From NCBI RefSeq assembly GCF_964355755.1, contig NC_092670.1, positions 29,811,795-29,875,794 of the forward strand: a DNA stretch of 64,000 nucleotides, given 5' to 3'. This document shows positions 13,301 to 26,800 of the stretch, piece by piece. The stretch is from Antedon mediterranea. Taxonomy: Eukaryota > Echinodermata > Crinoidea > Comatulida > Antedonidae. The translations under genes were made by a program, and so were the position numbers. The notes under the pieces are model-generated. The model saw only the letters and a list, made by a program, of their open reading frames with translations. It ran no database searches and was not told the origin of the DNA. Within the stretch, counting starts at the first letter, position 1. Each line of letters opens with the position of its first letter.

Positions 13301-16300
13301 ATACTGTAGAATAATATGCAAGCAAGTTATCTTTACAATAAAACTCCTATTAAGGGGACAACTTTAAGACCCATCAACGTTTGATAGCGTTAACATATAT
13401 TTTCTCATGTTTGTTGCATGGGAAAGTGTCCTTAATAAGGAGCGTGTCCTAAAGGATGATTCTGCTCTAGTTAATATTATTATAAAGCATGTTGTCATAT
13501 AATAATAAAATTAGATTTTCAAGAAGCAACACATCAATGACGATTGTGATTTATTATGATATCAATTAGAAATTGCAATACTTTTTTAAATTTTAAAAGT
13601 AAATAAGAATTTTATGCCTAATAATGACACATTTTAAATTGTTATCTTCCTAACCTTTTTACATTTTTGCCTTTCAATTTACATTTATAAATTTATACTT
13701 TATTGAATTTTAACTATTGTAATATATTTTTTACTTGTAATGTTTTTATGTCACTTGTATTGTTGAGGGCCACTCAAAATCAGCTTCCACTGGCTGGGTC
13801 ACCCTGAAATATTGTTGAATAAAAATGAAAATATGTTAATTAGGGTAAAACCAGTTGATTCATATCGAAGTGACTGGTGTTCAAAGAGTGTGACAGTGCC
13901 TGTACTTTAAGGGTATGTTCAGACTCACGGAGTTACGGTGGAGTTATGTACGCGGCGTACATATTTTTGTGTCTGAACCATGCCGCGGATTAGCGTTAGG
14001 GAGCTGTTACTCCGCGCCAGTGGCGTTAATAACTCCAGCGGGAGAGGGTAGATTTCATAAGGCTAATCCATTGATGCATCAGTGATTTCAACCTCCGGTC
14101 AACGTCAGCCAATGAAAAGACACGACCGCAATTAGCAGCAGTCTATTCGCGAGGTTTTTTTAATAGCAAAACAATATTATAGCCTATTCCTCGAGCTAGT
14201 AGATCAACAGCAACATTCGAATTAAAATGAAACGTGTTACATGGAAAAGTACAGAAGTGGCTGATTTGATTTCATTATGGGGCAGCCCTGAATTTATAGA
14301 CAAGATAGAAATTAGAAATTGGAAAGCTAGCGCCGGCAACAAGATGGCTGTTTTTAAAGAAATTGCATCTAAACTGCAAAATTCTTCCTGACGAAGTTGG
14401 CGTCGGCGACATGATTTCACAAAATTAATTAAAATCATACAAATAATGGCAAAGTCATTGTCCGTGTAATAATTATGTTCGAAATTACTATCTTTCTGTA
14501 ATGATTTGCAAAAAAATCGGCAAAAAAACCGGCAAAAAAACCATTACATTTTAAGGTACCCCCATTGTATTATATTGCTAGGCCTAGTAGTGTTGTAAAC
14601 TTTCGCGCGTGTCACACTCTCAGCTCTGTTGTTGTTATTGTGTGTATGTATCCCATCGGCCGTTTCGGTATGACGGAACTTCCGCTTTAAACGCAAGACG
14701 TTTGGAATGCTAATCGTTGTGTCTGAACACCTTGACTTTTAACGCCACGGATTACCGTACGCCTTGCATAGATAACTCCACCGTAACTCCGTGAGTCTGA
14801 ACATACCCTAAGTTAACTGTAGCAGATTAGATTATTCTTAAATGACCACTGATATAAATCATTCTCTCTTTATTTATATTGTTATAGTATATAGTTCATC
14901 AGCATATTTTTCCTAACAAACAAAATATTTGCTATAAGAGGAGGCCATAAAACTGCCAAGCTACTGTACTATCATAATGATAAAATTGTAGGTAGCCAAT
15001 CATAAACTTAATGTGCACATGAAAGCTACTTGTTGCACTGAGCAAATGAGAAAAAGTAGAAAAGGGTCATTCCATACCAAATAACCCCAAAAAAATGACA
15101 TTTTAAACCCCACTTTCATCAAATTTGCTCAAATTTGGTTTTTGGGTTATTTTTAGCCAACATTTTTTATTTGAGCGCCATACGACCAACGGTTCGCACG
15201 CTACGTGCCGTCGTTTCTTCGTGATTTTGCGTAAAATTTACGCGGCAGGCTATATTTAAATGACCGTATCTAATTGTTAAAGCTATAAACTGATGGTACA
15301 TTTTTGGCTAACAAAATGGGGTAATCAAATGGTGTACAGATGTTTACCTAAGTAATAATTATTTTGTATGGAGCATGAAAATATAATTAAAGCATTGTTA
15401 TAGTCTTAAATAATCTGACAGTGACACCCATAGTATTAAGAGGTAAATTTGGTAGTGATATAATGTCGACAATACATCTACACTGTATAGAAATACCAGA
15501 ATTGTTGAAGTAAGCCAACTTTGAAATGAGCTAGAAAGCAAACAAAAAATAACATATCTCCAATTTGTTTATATTATGTAAATATCATGTAGGATTTAAC
15601 CACTCAGCAGTTCACAAAATTTCATCTAAAAAATATTTGTCCCACAAGGTCAAATCCCAGGTCAAATGGAATAGAATAAGTTATACATCTTTTAAATAGT
15701 TCTATTTCAAAAGTAAATAGAAGATTTGGATAGCTTTAACAATTAGCTTTCCAAAGATACTTGTCACAACAAAATCGGTCCACACATTACGGAAATACGG
15801 TCATTTAAGTATAGCCCGCCGCGTCGATTTTGCGCAAAATCGCGAAGAAAAGACGGCGCGTAGCGAGCGAACCGTTGGTCGTATGGCGCTCAAATTAAAA
15901 ATTTCAGGTTTTTTAGCTAAAAATAACCCAAAAACCAAATTTGAGCAAATTTGAAGAAAGTGGGGTTTAACCCATTGGGTGATTTGACATGGAATGACCC
16001 AAAACATAGCTTAGGTAGAGCATGCTTAGAGTAGTAAACGTCTAGAGTATCCATTCTAAAGTGAATATTGTAATGTTTTGCAATGTATTCATACACTGTG
16101 CATGCAATGTATGTGATTTATGAATCATTGTTGTATTGTTATGTACTGCTATAATGAGAATTTCCTTCCATTAATCACAAGTATAAACTGGCAACACCTC
16201 ACTAGAAATTACCAACTTAAAACATAAACTGTATACACATTTGACAATAAGTATATATCAACAAAACAATTATAATGTGAAGTATATTGGTGTACATGTT

Positions 16301-17787
16301 ATTGATTGTATTGGGTCATTCCATCTCAGATCACCCAATGAGTTAAACCCTACCTCTTCCAATTTTGATGAAATTTGGTATATGGGTGATTCATAGCAAT
16401 TAAAGTCAAAATTTCAAATTTTAACTTTATCGGACCAACGGTTTTCGAGATATCGCAATTTCAATTTTCGGTTTTTACGCAAAAAAGGGCGCGTCCGCCA
16501 CGTTTCAAAGAGCTGTATCTCGGGAACTATAGGTTCAATTTTAAAAGCAAAGGTATTTTTGTAAAGGGGAGACCATAAGGAATCTAAATATACTAATTGT
16601 GTGTGTTTTATGTTAATTTTAAGTTTAATAAAACTTTGAAATATATTTTGACCTTGAAATTGACACCGTGGAACACGCCCGATTTGTTGGTGACTATCAC
16701 GAAAAATGTAGCCCTACGTGTCAACTACAACATATAAAAAAATTGGAGGGGTTTTTTTCTTTGTTTCCATGAAATTACAATTTGAAGTTGACATACCTCT
16801 TCCTTTTAGTGTATTTTTTGGTGTTGTTATATACTTATACACAGTGTGAACACTAACTGTTAAGGTGTCTTATTGTTACGCTTTCTCATCAGGCCCACTT
16901 AAACACTACAGTAGATATATTTTGATATGAGAAATACTGGGTAACTCACATACTTTTCAAATCAATTTTGACACATAGTTTAGTGTCCTTACTATGTTAT
17001 TTTAGTGTATTTTGGTGTCTGTCCATGCATTACTTCAATGTCAATTTGATGTATTCCAAAAATAATTTTATTTACAAACTAAATATTATTATAATGTTAC
17101 AATTGTCTATGTCTGGCCTTTACTCCTTGTCATCTGGCCAATTCAAACAGTATTTAGAAATGTTGTGGCGTTCATTTTGGGAAATTACTGTAATTCCTAG
17201 TCGAAGAGGATTTTATAAACGGAGAGGCTATAATACAATGTACATTTGATTCAGGAATCCAACAACAGTCTTCTTTGGACGGCCAATAAAAGATTTTCGC
17301 TGGCCCATGAGGATGCATAAATTTAATTTGATAATCCCCAAACTCTTCTGAGACATCCACAACCAAATGGGACACCATCATAACTACAGCACACAAATTC
17401 TGAAGTCTAATAATGGTGGGTTGTGTATCAGCAACAATTTCATTTTCATCACTGAAAGATTCTTGAATCACTACCACATCCGGAGGGTTTATCTGGGTAC
17501 TAAGTTTGTAGACCTGCATCTGTGCCAGATAAACGTGAACAAAGCGATGATATTGTAATGTACCCTTGATGGTCTGGGCGAGGTTGAATCTCGGCTTTAT
17601 TTCTTTTTCCACAGTAGATACCTCATCTATTCCCACATGAAAAAAGTTGATGCCTGGAATGTCCATATGAGCGAGTCATATGGCCGAGCGGTTAAGGCAG
17701 GGGCGTCGTTTACCGTACCTAAAGAGCCAACAACAACATCGGCAAGGGTTCGAGGCCGACTCGCTCCTAGTTCTGGTGGTGGAACAA

Positions 17788-17821
<34 letters not shown>

Positions 17822-20800
17822 AGTGTACACAGTTATAACCTGTGTGTACTTTAAAGAACCCAGTTCATTATTCGAAAAAGAGTAGGGGGTTATCCCGGTG
17901 AACTGGTTCACACAATAGCCCCTGTATCAGGGGGATTACCACCTATCTGATAGGACAGTGATTAATTCACTATTGGTAATCCTTGGCCACATTGCCTAAA
18001 GACATAAATAAAAATAAAAAATTACACAGTAGTCGAACATACTGAGAGATGTGAGAATATGACATTCAGTCAAACGCTGTAAGCTTCTCTTAGTGACAAG
18101 CCTCTTAACTGTTCCACCTATGCCATCACATGCACTCTTGCCATGTGATGTAGCGAAAAAATTCCCCTCGGCGTCTAAACCAAAATCTTCCTGGTGGTGG
18201 CAAAGGTTAATAAAGTTATATTTGTTTTTGTATTGGCCGCCACATCCATCTGTGAAATAATGAACTTTTTTCATGGTTGGTAGTTTTGATTTTAAATAGG
18301 GGATGACAACCTTTAAAAAGGCATCAGTAACTGATGTATGTTCTCTGCAATCACTTATTATGCATTAATATGCATAATAACATAGTAAGGACACTAAACT
18401 ATGTGTCAAAATTGATTTGAAAAGTATGTGAGTTACCCAGTATTTCTCATATCAAAGTATATCTACTGTTTAAGTGGGCCTGATGAGAAAGCGTAACAAT
18501 AAGACACCTTAACAGTTAGTGTTCACACTGTGTATAAGTATATAACAACACCAAAAATACACTAAAAGGAAGAGGTATGTCAACTTCAAATTGTAATTTC
18601 ATGGAAACAAACAAAAAAACCCCTCCAATTTTGTTATATGTTGTAGTTGACAAGTAGGGCTACATTTTTCGTGATAGTCACCAACAAATCGGGCGTGTTC
18701 CACGGGGTCAATTTCAAGGTCAAAATATATGTCAAAGTTTTATTCAACTTAAAATTAACATAAAACACACACAATTAGTATATTTAGGTTCCTTATGGTC
18801 TCCCCTTTACAAAAATACCTTTGTTTTTAAAATCGAACCTATAGTTCCCGAGATACAGCTCTTTGAAACGTGGCGGCCGCTCCCTTTTTTGCGTAAAAAC
18901 CGAAAATTGAAATTGCGATATCTCGAAAACCGTTGGTCCGATAAAGTTAAAATTTGAAATTTTGGCTTTAATTGCTATGAATCACCCATATACCAAATTT
19001 CATCAAAATTGGAAGAGGTAGGGTTTAAAATTCCATTTTTTTTGGGTGAACTGAGATGGAATGACCCTATTGATAAAAAGTAGTTTTATTGTTTAAATTG
19101 GCAATTTGATCTTGCAAGACAAAATAAATTAAACAAAAATAAAAGTTTATTTTATAAATGGTTACATTAAAATGTAAATAATATTACAACAATGTACATT
19201 CCTCTACTGTACAGTGGTGGTAGTGTTGTTTTGTATTGTTTTGTTTCATAATTTATGATTTTATATCCTTATATTTAAAATAATGTTAACTTTGTTTTTC
19301 ACAGAGACAAAGGAAAAAGATGTTTGATGCTTCAACTCAAAACTTGCGTGATCTTGAAATTTCACTACGAACTAATAACATTCAGTAAGTTCAAAAGAGA
19401 AATCAGGAGTTCACAAATTTTACAATCCGTTGTTTTATGATGAAATAAAAATGTACACAAGATTTGTATTGTATTTGTATTTGTATTGTATTGTATTGTA
19501 TTTTGTATTAATATTTGTCCTCAGTGAGGAAATTAGGATTAGGCCCTCCACGGACCCACGGCAGCCAGCAGTGCAGCGCCTACCAGATTAGGCAATGAGA
19601 GTTAAAGCATCTTGCCTAAGGATGCAATTAGTACGGTACAGATAACCTCGAACCCATGCCTATCACATGCTAGTCCGATATTACCATTACACCATCACTC
19701 TCCAGTATATACAGCACCCGCCACGATTTCTAGACGGTCTCCCATCCAGAACGCAACCGGGCCCAACGTTGCTTAACTTCGGTGATCTGACGAAAACCGG
19801 TGTTTCAACGCAGTATGGCCGTATTATTATTATTATACTAGATTATACTAGTATTAAAGAATGTTTGTGTCTTACACGTGTAGATCCGTGAAGTTTTGGT
19901 AGAAGCTGGTGTATTTATTTTTGTGTAAGAGATTCTAGAAGTGTATCTGTATAATAGCAGCACACAGGCAGGTTTTACTCAGAGCAGTTAATCTACGTTA
20001 AGCATTTTTTATATTCTTTAACCACTCAGCAGTTCCTGCTCAGCAGTTTTACATTCTCAACAGTTTTACCCACTAAGCCACAGATATTCACAATATTAAC
20101 GAAAAAAAAGATTGCTGTTTGACACATATATTTAAACTATTTCAAACCTTATTCTTTTTTAGGTGGGTTCGAGAATTTCTTAACCAAGACAATTTAGGTC
20201 TAGATGTATTAGTGGAATACCTCCAGTGGCTGAATAAAGCAATGACGTAAGTTTTAAATTAATTTTTCTGTAATCTGTGCAAATAACTGAAACTTCATTA
20301 ATTTATGAACTAATCAACTAAAGTAAAAAATGGCAAATCCATGTCATCGCTACAGGATTTTATTTGCAATTACTTTATTATTGAAAACAACTATATTGAC
20401 AAAAAAAACCATAAAGTATAATGTTACAAAATGCTGTAGTATTGTGCAGTAATGCGTTACACCCTTTTCCCATCTGCATAAATTGTTATCGTACATGTAT
20501 ATACAAACAATGAAAAATCTTGGGATGAAAGCATAGTTGTGTCCTATTTGATTACTATGAATGGCCAGTTTAATACCAGCAATATCATGGTATAAACGTG
20601 GATCTCGAGCACTTCAGTGAAGTCAACTGATACTAGATGTATTCGTCAATGACAGCCATCTTTCATAGAAGATGGCTACAAGAACAGTAACAGTAATAAA
20701 TGCGCGCACAGTAACAACTCAGGACATCTCAGAATAGGCCGCTCGGTGTGTATTTCTTCCGAGATTTCACACAGAAAAACAGAAGATTTTCTTCACACTA

Positions 20801-23800
20801 TGCAAACCTGGTTATAAGTTGTTACTTTTTGTGCTTTTGTGTAAAAAGGATATAAGGTAGTATCTGAATGTTATGAAAAAGCTATATGCATAATACAGAT
20901 AAACAGACAAGTATAAAATAATGTATTATTAAAATTACTACGTGTAGGCCTATGTGAAATCCTGTTTTGACTAACGAAAACAATAAGAAGTACCTCAGTT
21001 GGAAGCAAAACATTTTGGCAATGATATTCAGCTTCATTATTATATTTTCTAATTATTTCTTACCAGCAACCTTTGGGTCTAAAATGAAAAACAGGCAAAA
21101 TTGTGTAATTTAAACACTACCCAAAAAAACATTAAATTGTGTAGAATTTCACTACCCACTACGGCTAAAACAATGTTCAATTGTGTAGCATTCCACTACC
21201 CACTACTGCTAAAAACAATGTTCAATTGTTAGAATTTTCATTACAGCTTTTACTATTTCCTTTTTTAACTACTTGGTTATTTTCATTCATTAATCATTAT
21301 GGAACCCAGCCACCTGATTGATACTCTTTTTTTCCACTTGAACTTTCGTTTTCAGATTTAACTATATTTTTCTTACAACTAAACAAAGGAAGTGCTTCAT
21401 AAAATTAATTTACTATTTATTTACATAGGAAACTCGAACGCCGGTTTTTCTCACAGTGTAACATAGCGGATATAGACACAAGGTTACAGTATAATTCACA
21501 ATGTAGTTTATTTTATGCCAAGTTCTTTTTATATACTTTCTGTCAAAAGCGTGTCAGGGGCGTATGCAGGGTGCGGGCAATGTAGTTCAAAATGCTTATA
21601 CTATTCTTGTGTGGTCATAAGATCTCAGTAGGATGCTAAAAAAAATCTTCTTAAGTTGGTGCTTAGATAAAAAAGCCTTCAAATCTACTTTTAGCCCTTT
21701 TGACATGTCCCCCTTTTGAAGTTTCCTAATGTTCTTACTCACCCTGGATATGCCACTGGTTTTGTTTCATCTTGTGTCGATATTATTTCATTCACTTTCA
21801 GTTTCATACTTAAAAAATAATTTTTTGCTGTATTGTAATATATCTGAGTTCCTTATTTCTAAATTACATATTTGTTTAATTGGAATGACTTATGACTTTT
21901 CTCTCCCTTCCCAGCATTTATTTAATTGTTATGTAATCACTTTTAACAAAACGTATTTCCTTTTCCTTGGTTCAGCAGTATAGCTATGTAACTTAATTGT
22001 CAATGTTACCATGTGTTTTTTGCACTCAGCAATTCAATTCAGAAAAATATATATATTACTAGTACAACATTCGTATGTCTTTATTAACACTTTCTTTAAG
22101 GCACATATACCATGCTCGTACTATTGTCGTACGTTGTAATCCGACAATACATTGAGCATAAATAATCAATTTTGAAAGGTATGCATGAGATATAGGTTTG
22201 TTCTTTACTTTTTTATTTATTTATTCTGTCTTTCACTTTTAAGTGGTAAAGCATTGATTTCAGTAGAGCACATTAACAATTGTAAAAGTAATTGACAAAT
22301 CTTGACAAACTAAAACAGTTTACAGTAGATAGGCCTACTTTAATATTGTATTTTCACTTCTATATATTTATTTGTATTTTTCATTTTATGTTAATGTCCA
22401 ATTAATATTTCTTCCTGCTTCATATATCAATTTGTTTTTTTAATTGTCTTGTTTCCTTGTTAGTATTTGTAATCATTTTCCCTAAAAAGTACTGATACTG
22501 TGCTGTATTTTTGGATCCTTTACACCAGGTCTATAACTTTACAAGCATTATTTACAACATAAGGGACATACTTTCTGTTCTGTACTATTAATTTTACCTG
22601 AGGCTACTCGCCTTTTTAAATAGTGTAATTAGTACGGACTTTCTGGGAAATGTTTTAAAGGGAAAACACCAAAACAACCCCTCCTCCTATATGATGTAGA
22701 CAGGAGCATGGGAAAGTAGAACAGTAGGTTAAGTTCAGCACTTCATTTTATAATTTATTTTTTTTAGGCGATCCCTTCTTTTAAAATCCTGGATCCAGCT
22801 ATGATGCCATCTTATCTTATATCCACAATGCTAAGATACCTATAAATAATGGATATCGAGATTCTAACTTGGACTTTTAACCACCAACCGACTGTTTTGA
22901 TACCTAAGGGCCTGTTTCTGCTGAGCAGGAATCCCTTGGGTTTGCTTCGCGAATGAAGATTTTTATGAAGGGGTTTGTACATCCCAGGTCACAGAACTGA
23001 TGTACTGGTTTCAGCTCGGTCTCATCGATGGTAATGTGAGGGGGACGGTACTCTGTCCGAGGTGCAGGCTGGTGGAGAACTTCTGTCTTTTTCAGGCTAA
23101 CTTCCAGATCAAAGAGCTTTGTAGCCTCTGCAAAACAGGATGTCAGACGTTGCAGTGTTGTCTCTGTATGTGCAACAAGGGCACCATCATCAGCAAAAAG
23201 TAACTCTCGAAACAGTTGCTCTTTTTGTGTGAGCTTGTAGTCGTCTGAGGTTGAATAGGTTGCCATCGGTACGGTAGTGTACGTAGACACCATCTTCGTC
23301 ATCAAGATCTGCGGTGGCTCTTTGGAGCATCATGCTGAAGAAAATGGAAAAGGGTGTTGGCACAATTACACAACCTTGCTTGACACCATTTGTTATTTGA
23401 AAGTGTTCTGAGAGTTTGTTGCTGTGCCTGACCTGACCATGTTAATCTACGTGTAGCTGGATGACCATGCCAAGGAATTTTGGGGGGGCACCCCAGACGT
23501 TCTAGGATTTTCCATAAACCGGGCCTGCTTACGTATCAAACGCTTTGGTCAAGTCGACAAAAGACACATATAGCCCCTTGTTTTGTTCTCTACATTTCTC
23601 TTGGAGTTGCCGAAGCACAAATACCATATCAGTTGTACTTCTGTTGGCTCGGAAGCCACATTGACTCTCTGCGAGGTTGTGTTCTGCGATGGCAGGCACT
23701 AATCTATTTAAGAGAACTCTTGCCAGGATTTTTCCAGCAATGGACAGCAGCGTTATCCCCCGGTAGTTTGAGCAATCGGATTTTTCCAATTATAGAGAGG

Positions 23801-26800
23801 GATGATCACTGCATGGTATCTTCCTTTTTAACCAGCAGCAGACAAGGAACTCGTGTAGCTTAGTGTGTAATGTTGGTCCACCATGTTTCCAGACCTCGTA
23901 TGGAATTCCATCAGCTCCTGCTGCCTTGCCAAATTTTAGTTGTTCTATAGCTTTGACAGTCTCCTCAAAAGTAGGAACCTTCTCTAGATCTGTTTTTACT
24001 GGCTGGATTGGGATACATAGAATTTCTGAATCCTGTACTGAAATGGTCTGACCAGCGCTCTGCAAAGGCGATTGTGCCTGGTGTAATGGGCCATAGACTG
24101 CCTTTAAAACATTCATAAAAACCATTGTAGTTACCACTGTCTGCGTAAAGTTGGGTTCTCTCGGCGAGTTTGGTCCACCAGTTGTTCTTAATCTTTTGAA
24201 GTTTCCGTTGAAGGTTGCTGCAGATAAGACAAAACACTGCCTTTTTTCTAGAACACGATGGCTGAGTAAGGTGCGTCTGGTGGGCAGATCTCTTTTTTGC
24301 CAGCAGTTCCTGGATCTCCTGGTCGTTTTCATCAAAACCAGTCTTTGTTCTTCTTTGTGGAGAACCCTAAGACTTCTTCAGAGTCCTTTTGGATAGAAGT
24401 TTTCAGGTGCTCCCATAGCAGATCTGGAGAGGGGTTTGTGGGGCAGGTAGGGTTAACAAGCTTTGATTGGAGTTTCGACTGAAATGCAGCTACGACTTCA
24501 GCTGATTGTAAGCCTTTAACATCAAACTTTCTCTTTTGGGAGTCTACGCTTCTAGGCTTTTGTTTGAGGTGGAGGTTGAGTTTGCAGCGGACAAGACAAC
24601 ACTTTGACCTCTAGAGAGTATGGCAACCCTCATTCACAAAGCATGCTGTTTATTTGCGCGATCGACAACGACCAGCAAAACACGTTGTGGACCGATGAGA
24701 TAACATGATTGTTATTATTTTGAGGGGGAGAATAATACAGAAAGACTCCTGGATTCTGCGTTACAAATACACCGTTACATTCAACGAGTCCAGGCTAACA
24801 ATGTTTTGCATGTCTTTTTTTAGGCCTGTTGTTTTCGGTAGAAATATATAGCCTAGCTAGGCCCTAGAGAGTAGAACTGTCAGCGAAACAAAATTTCTTG
24901 AACTTACAAATAATTTAAAAAAAAATTTATTTTATTCAATCGAAACCAACAGCGATAATTACCGCTACTAACAGGTGTGATACACACAAAGCCAGGACTG
25001 TTTAAAGCACCTTGATTGGTCCTAACATTGATCAAGGGCTTCTCTCGTCCAGTGCCCACCTTCACCAGAGGAAAGGCAGATACTAGATGCAGGGGCTGCC
25101 AAGAGTCAGCAAGATAATAATATAATATAGCTTTACATAAGAGTTCAATTTTTAATCCTACATGTGAGAGTTTTAGGCAGGGATAGTATGAAAACAAATA
25201 AACTGTCATCAGCCTTCCATAACTTGAACTGCGTTGTGGGTATGGATGATGTGATTTTCAAAAAGCGATACCAGATACTCGATTAACGTTGGAGAAAATT
25301 TTCAGTTGCAACGCGGTCAATTCTGTGGTTTGTGGTACTTTAGAAAAATCGATTATTTTTATTTTTTCAGCAGAAACAGACCCTACGTGCCACCATTTAA
25401 GTACTCTAGTAGCTATAAATAGATACAGAGGGAGCTTACAGTATAAGCAGTTTTATTTCAATAACCTCATCCAGTATCATGACTACAATGCAGTACAGTT
25501 TTAAAATCTGTTTTTATTTGTGCTTTTTATTTCTTTTTTGTTTTTTTTTGTTTTTTAATTTTTACCATTTTAAATACTTTTTGGCGTTTATACATTTTAA
25601 TGTAAATACACAGTAATTCAGCTTTGGCTGTGACAGTAATATAAATAAAAGAAACTTGAAACTTGATATTGCACATACTACAACAAAAATGATGAAACAT
25701 TCAGTTTAATTTACTAATGAGAATATTTTATCCTTGTATCCTATTCTGAAAAAAAAGAAGTAAATTATTCAAATGAAATTCTTTCATGAGTAATGTTGGT
25801 TACAGAAAATACCAACTTGTCAATGTTTAGACCCCATCTGATGCCAATTACATCTGCCTAATCACAGGATATTGTTTCTAAATTTATACTACAAGGAAAC
25901 TGCTTAGTTATCTTGGAATAGCTAATGATAGTATTAAACGTCAATTAATCTGATTTAACATTGACAATTTATATCTTTCAAGTTTATTTATTTAGTTTTA
26001 AAATGTAAATAAAATTCATGATATATGAATATTGTTGAACTCTTAATAGATGGTAGATATTGTTGTAACTTCTCCACAAAAGCAGTGTTCTCACAATTTA
26101 GAAATAATGAAGAATTTAAGCAAGGCCTGACTCATAGTAAGATGTATAATCTACTGTATAAAAATGTCAAATATATTGTACTTTTTATCAATCCAATTTC
26201 ATTTTATTTATTCGACTTTCAGGACATCTAATTTTCTTGTACCATTTTAATACCAGTTGGTTGGAAATTTTATTCTGATAAATCTTGTTAACAAAATTAG
26301 CTTCTGTAAAACACAGTAAAGGGTCATGAACAATTATTGTCTAAGTATGTCAGGATCAGTAGAACTGTAAAGACACTTTTTAACAGGAAATCATATAAAA
26401 ACGTATAATATAATAATGATAGGTGATACACCCACTTTTCTACCATATTTGTCATAGTATAGTATGATTGTTCCTGTCATAAACCACATTTTGTTTTTAG
26501 CTAGAATTGTTCATGATGCAATGTTTGTCAACTTGCCAAAAATCTATAAAAATCTGAGGCCCTGTTCAGACCCATGGCGTTAGACCGTTTTAGCGTACAA
26601 CGTTACTATCAAGGTCACGTTACAAACCGCAGAGAAAAAAACGAGGTGTTCAGACCCATAGCGTACGATTATCGTTACAACGGAAGTACGTCATCCAGGT
26701 TGTTTCTAGTTGCATATTCATGTGCTCTTACCCACGTGTTTTCATCATTATTTCCACTGTATATAGGCCTAGATCTCAGCCCTACAATATTATGACAAAA

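Larger units (their letters stand above)
16313..19067. mobile_element. GGGTCATTCC-family element A, 2.75 kb with ~690-bp inverted repeats
   Basis: The left arm is 16313-17001 and the right arm 18376-19067. They are near-identical inverted copies, which implies recent insertion or gene conversion. The target duplication TATT flanks both ends (16309-16312 and 19068-19071). The centre carries a broken transposase gene on the - strand, split by a tRNA-derived SINE. A 4-bp duplication is known for Sola, Chapaev and some Academ elements; I cannot choose firmly, and Sola-like is a guess. Confidence 0.85.
13169..19304 (+). other. FMNL intron 4, a nest of transposons
   Basis: About three quarters of this 6.1-kb intron is three complete inverted-repeat elements (13911-14808, 15064-16000, 16313-19067). 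The remainder is AT-rich with no visible exon. Confidence 0.85.

Noticed and set aside
15801-16007. Small - strand frame, with a near copy at 61332-61526
   Set aside because: The similarity between the two is explained by shared terminal inverted repeats of elements B and C, not by a gene.
17669-17766. Possible functional tRNA gene
   Set aside because: It has good boxes A and B and an acceptor stem, but an abnormal anticodon region and a SINE body with an A-rich tail follow; a second copy exists at 39721-39798.
19711-19823. Possible 5S rRNA gene
   Set aside because: Too diverged, and fused to a tRNA-like unit and SINE core; it is a retroposed element.
23000-24482. Several + strand frames in the LINE region
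   Set aside because: They are antisense shadows of the degenerate reverse transcriptase on the - strand.
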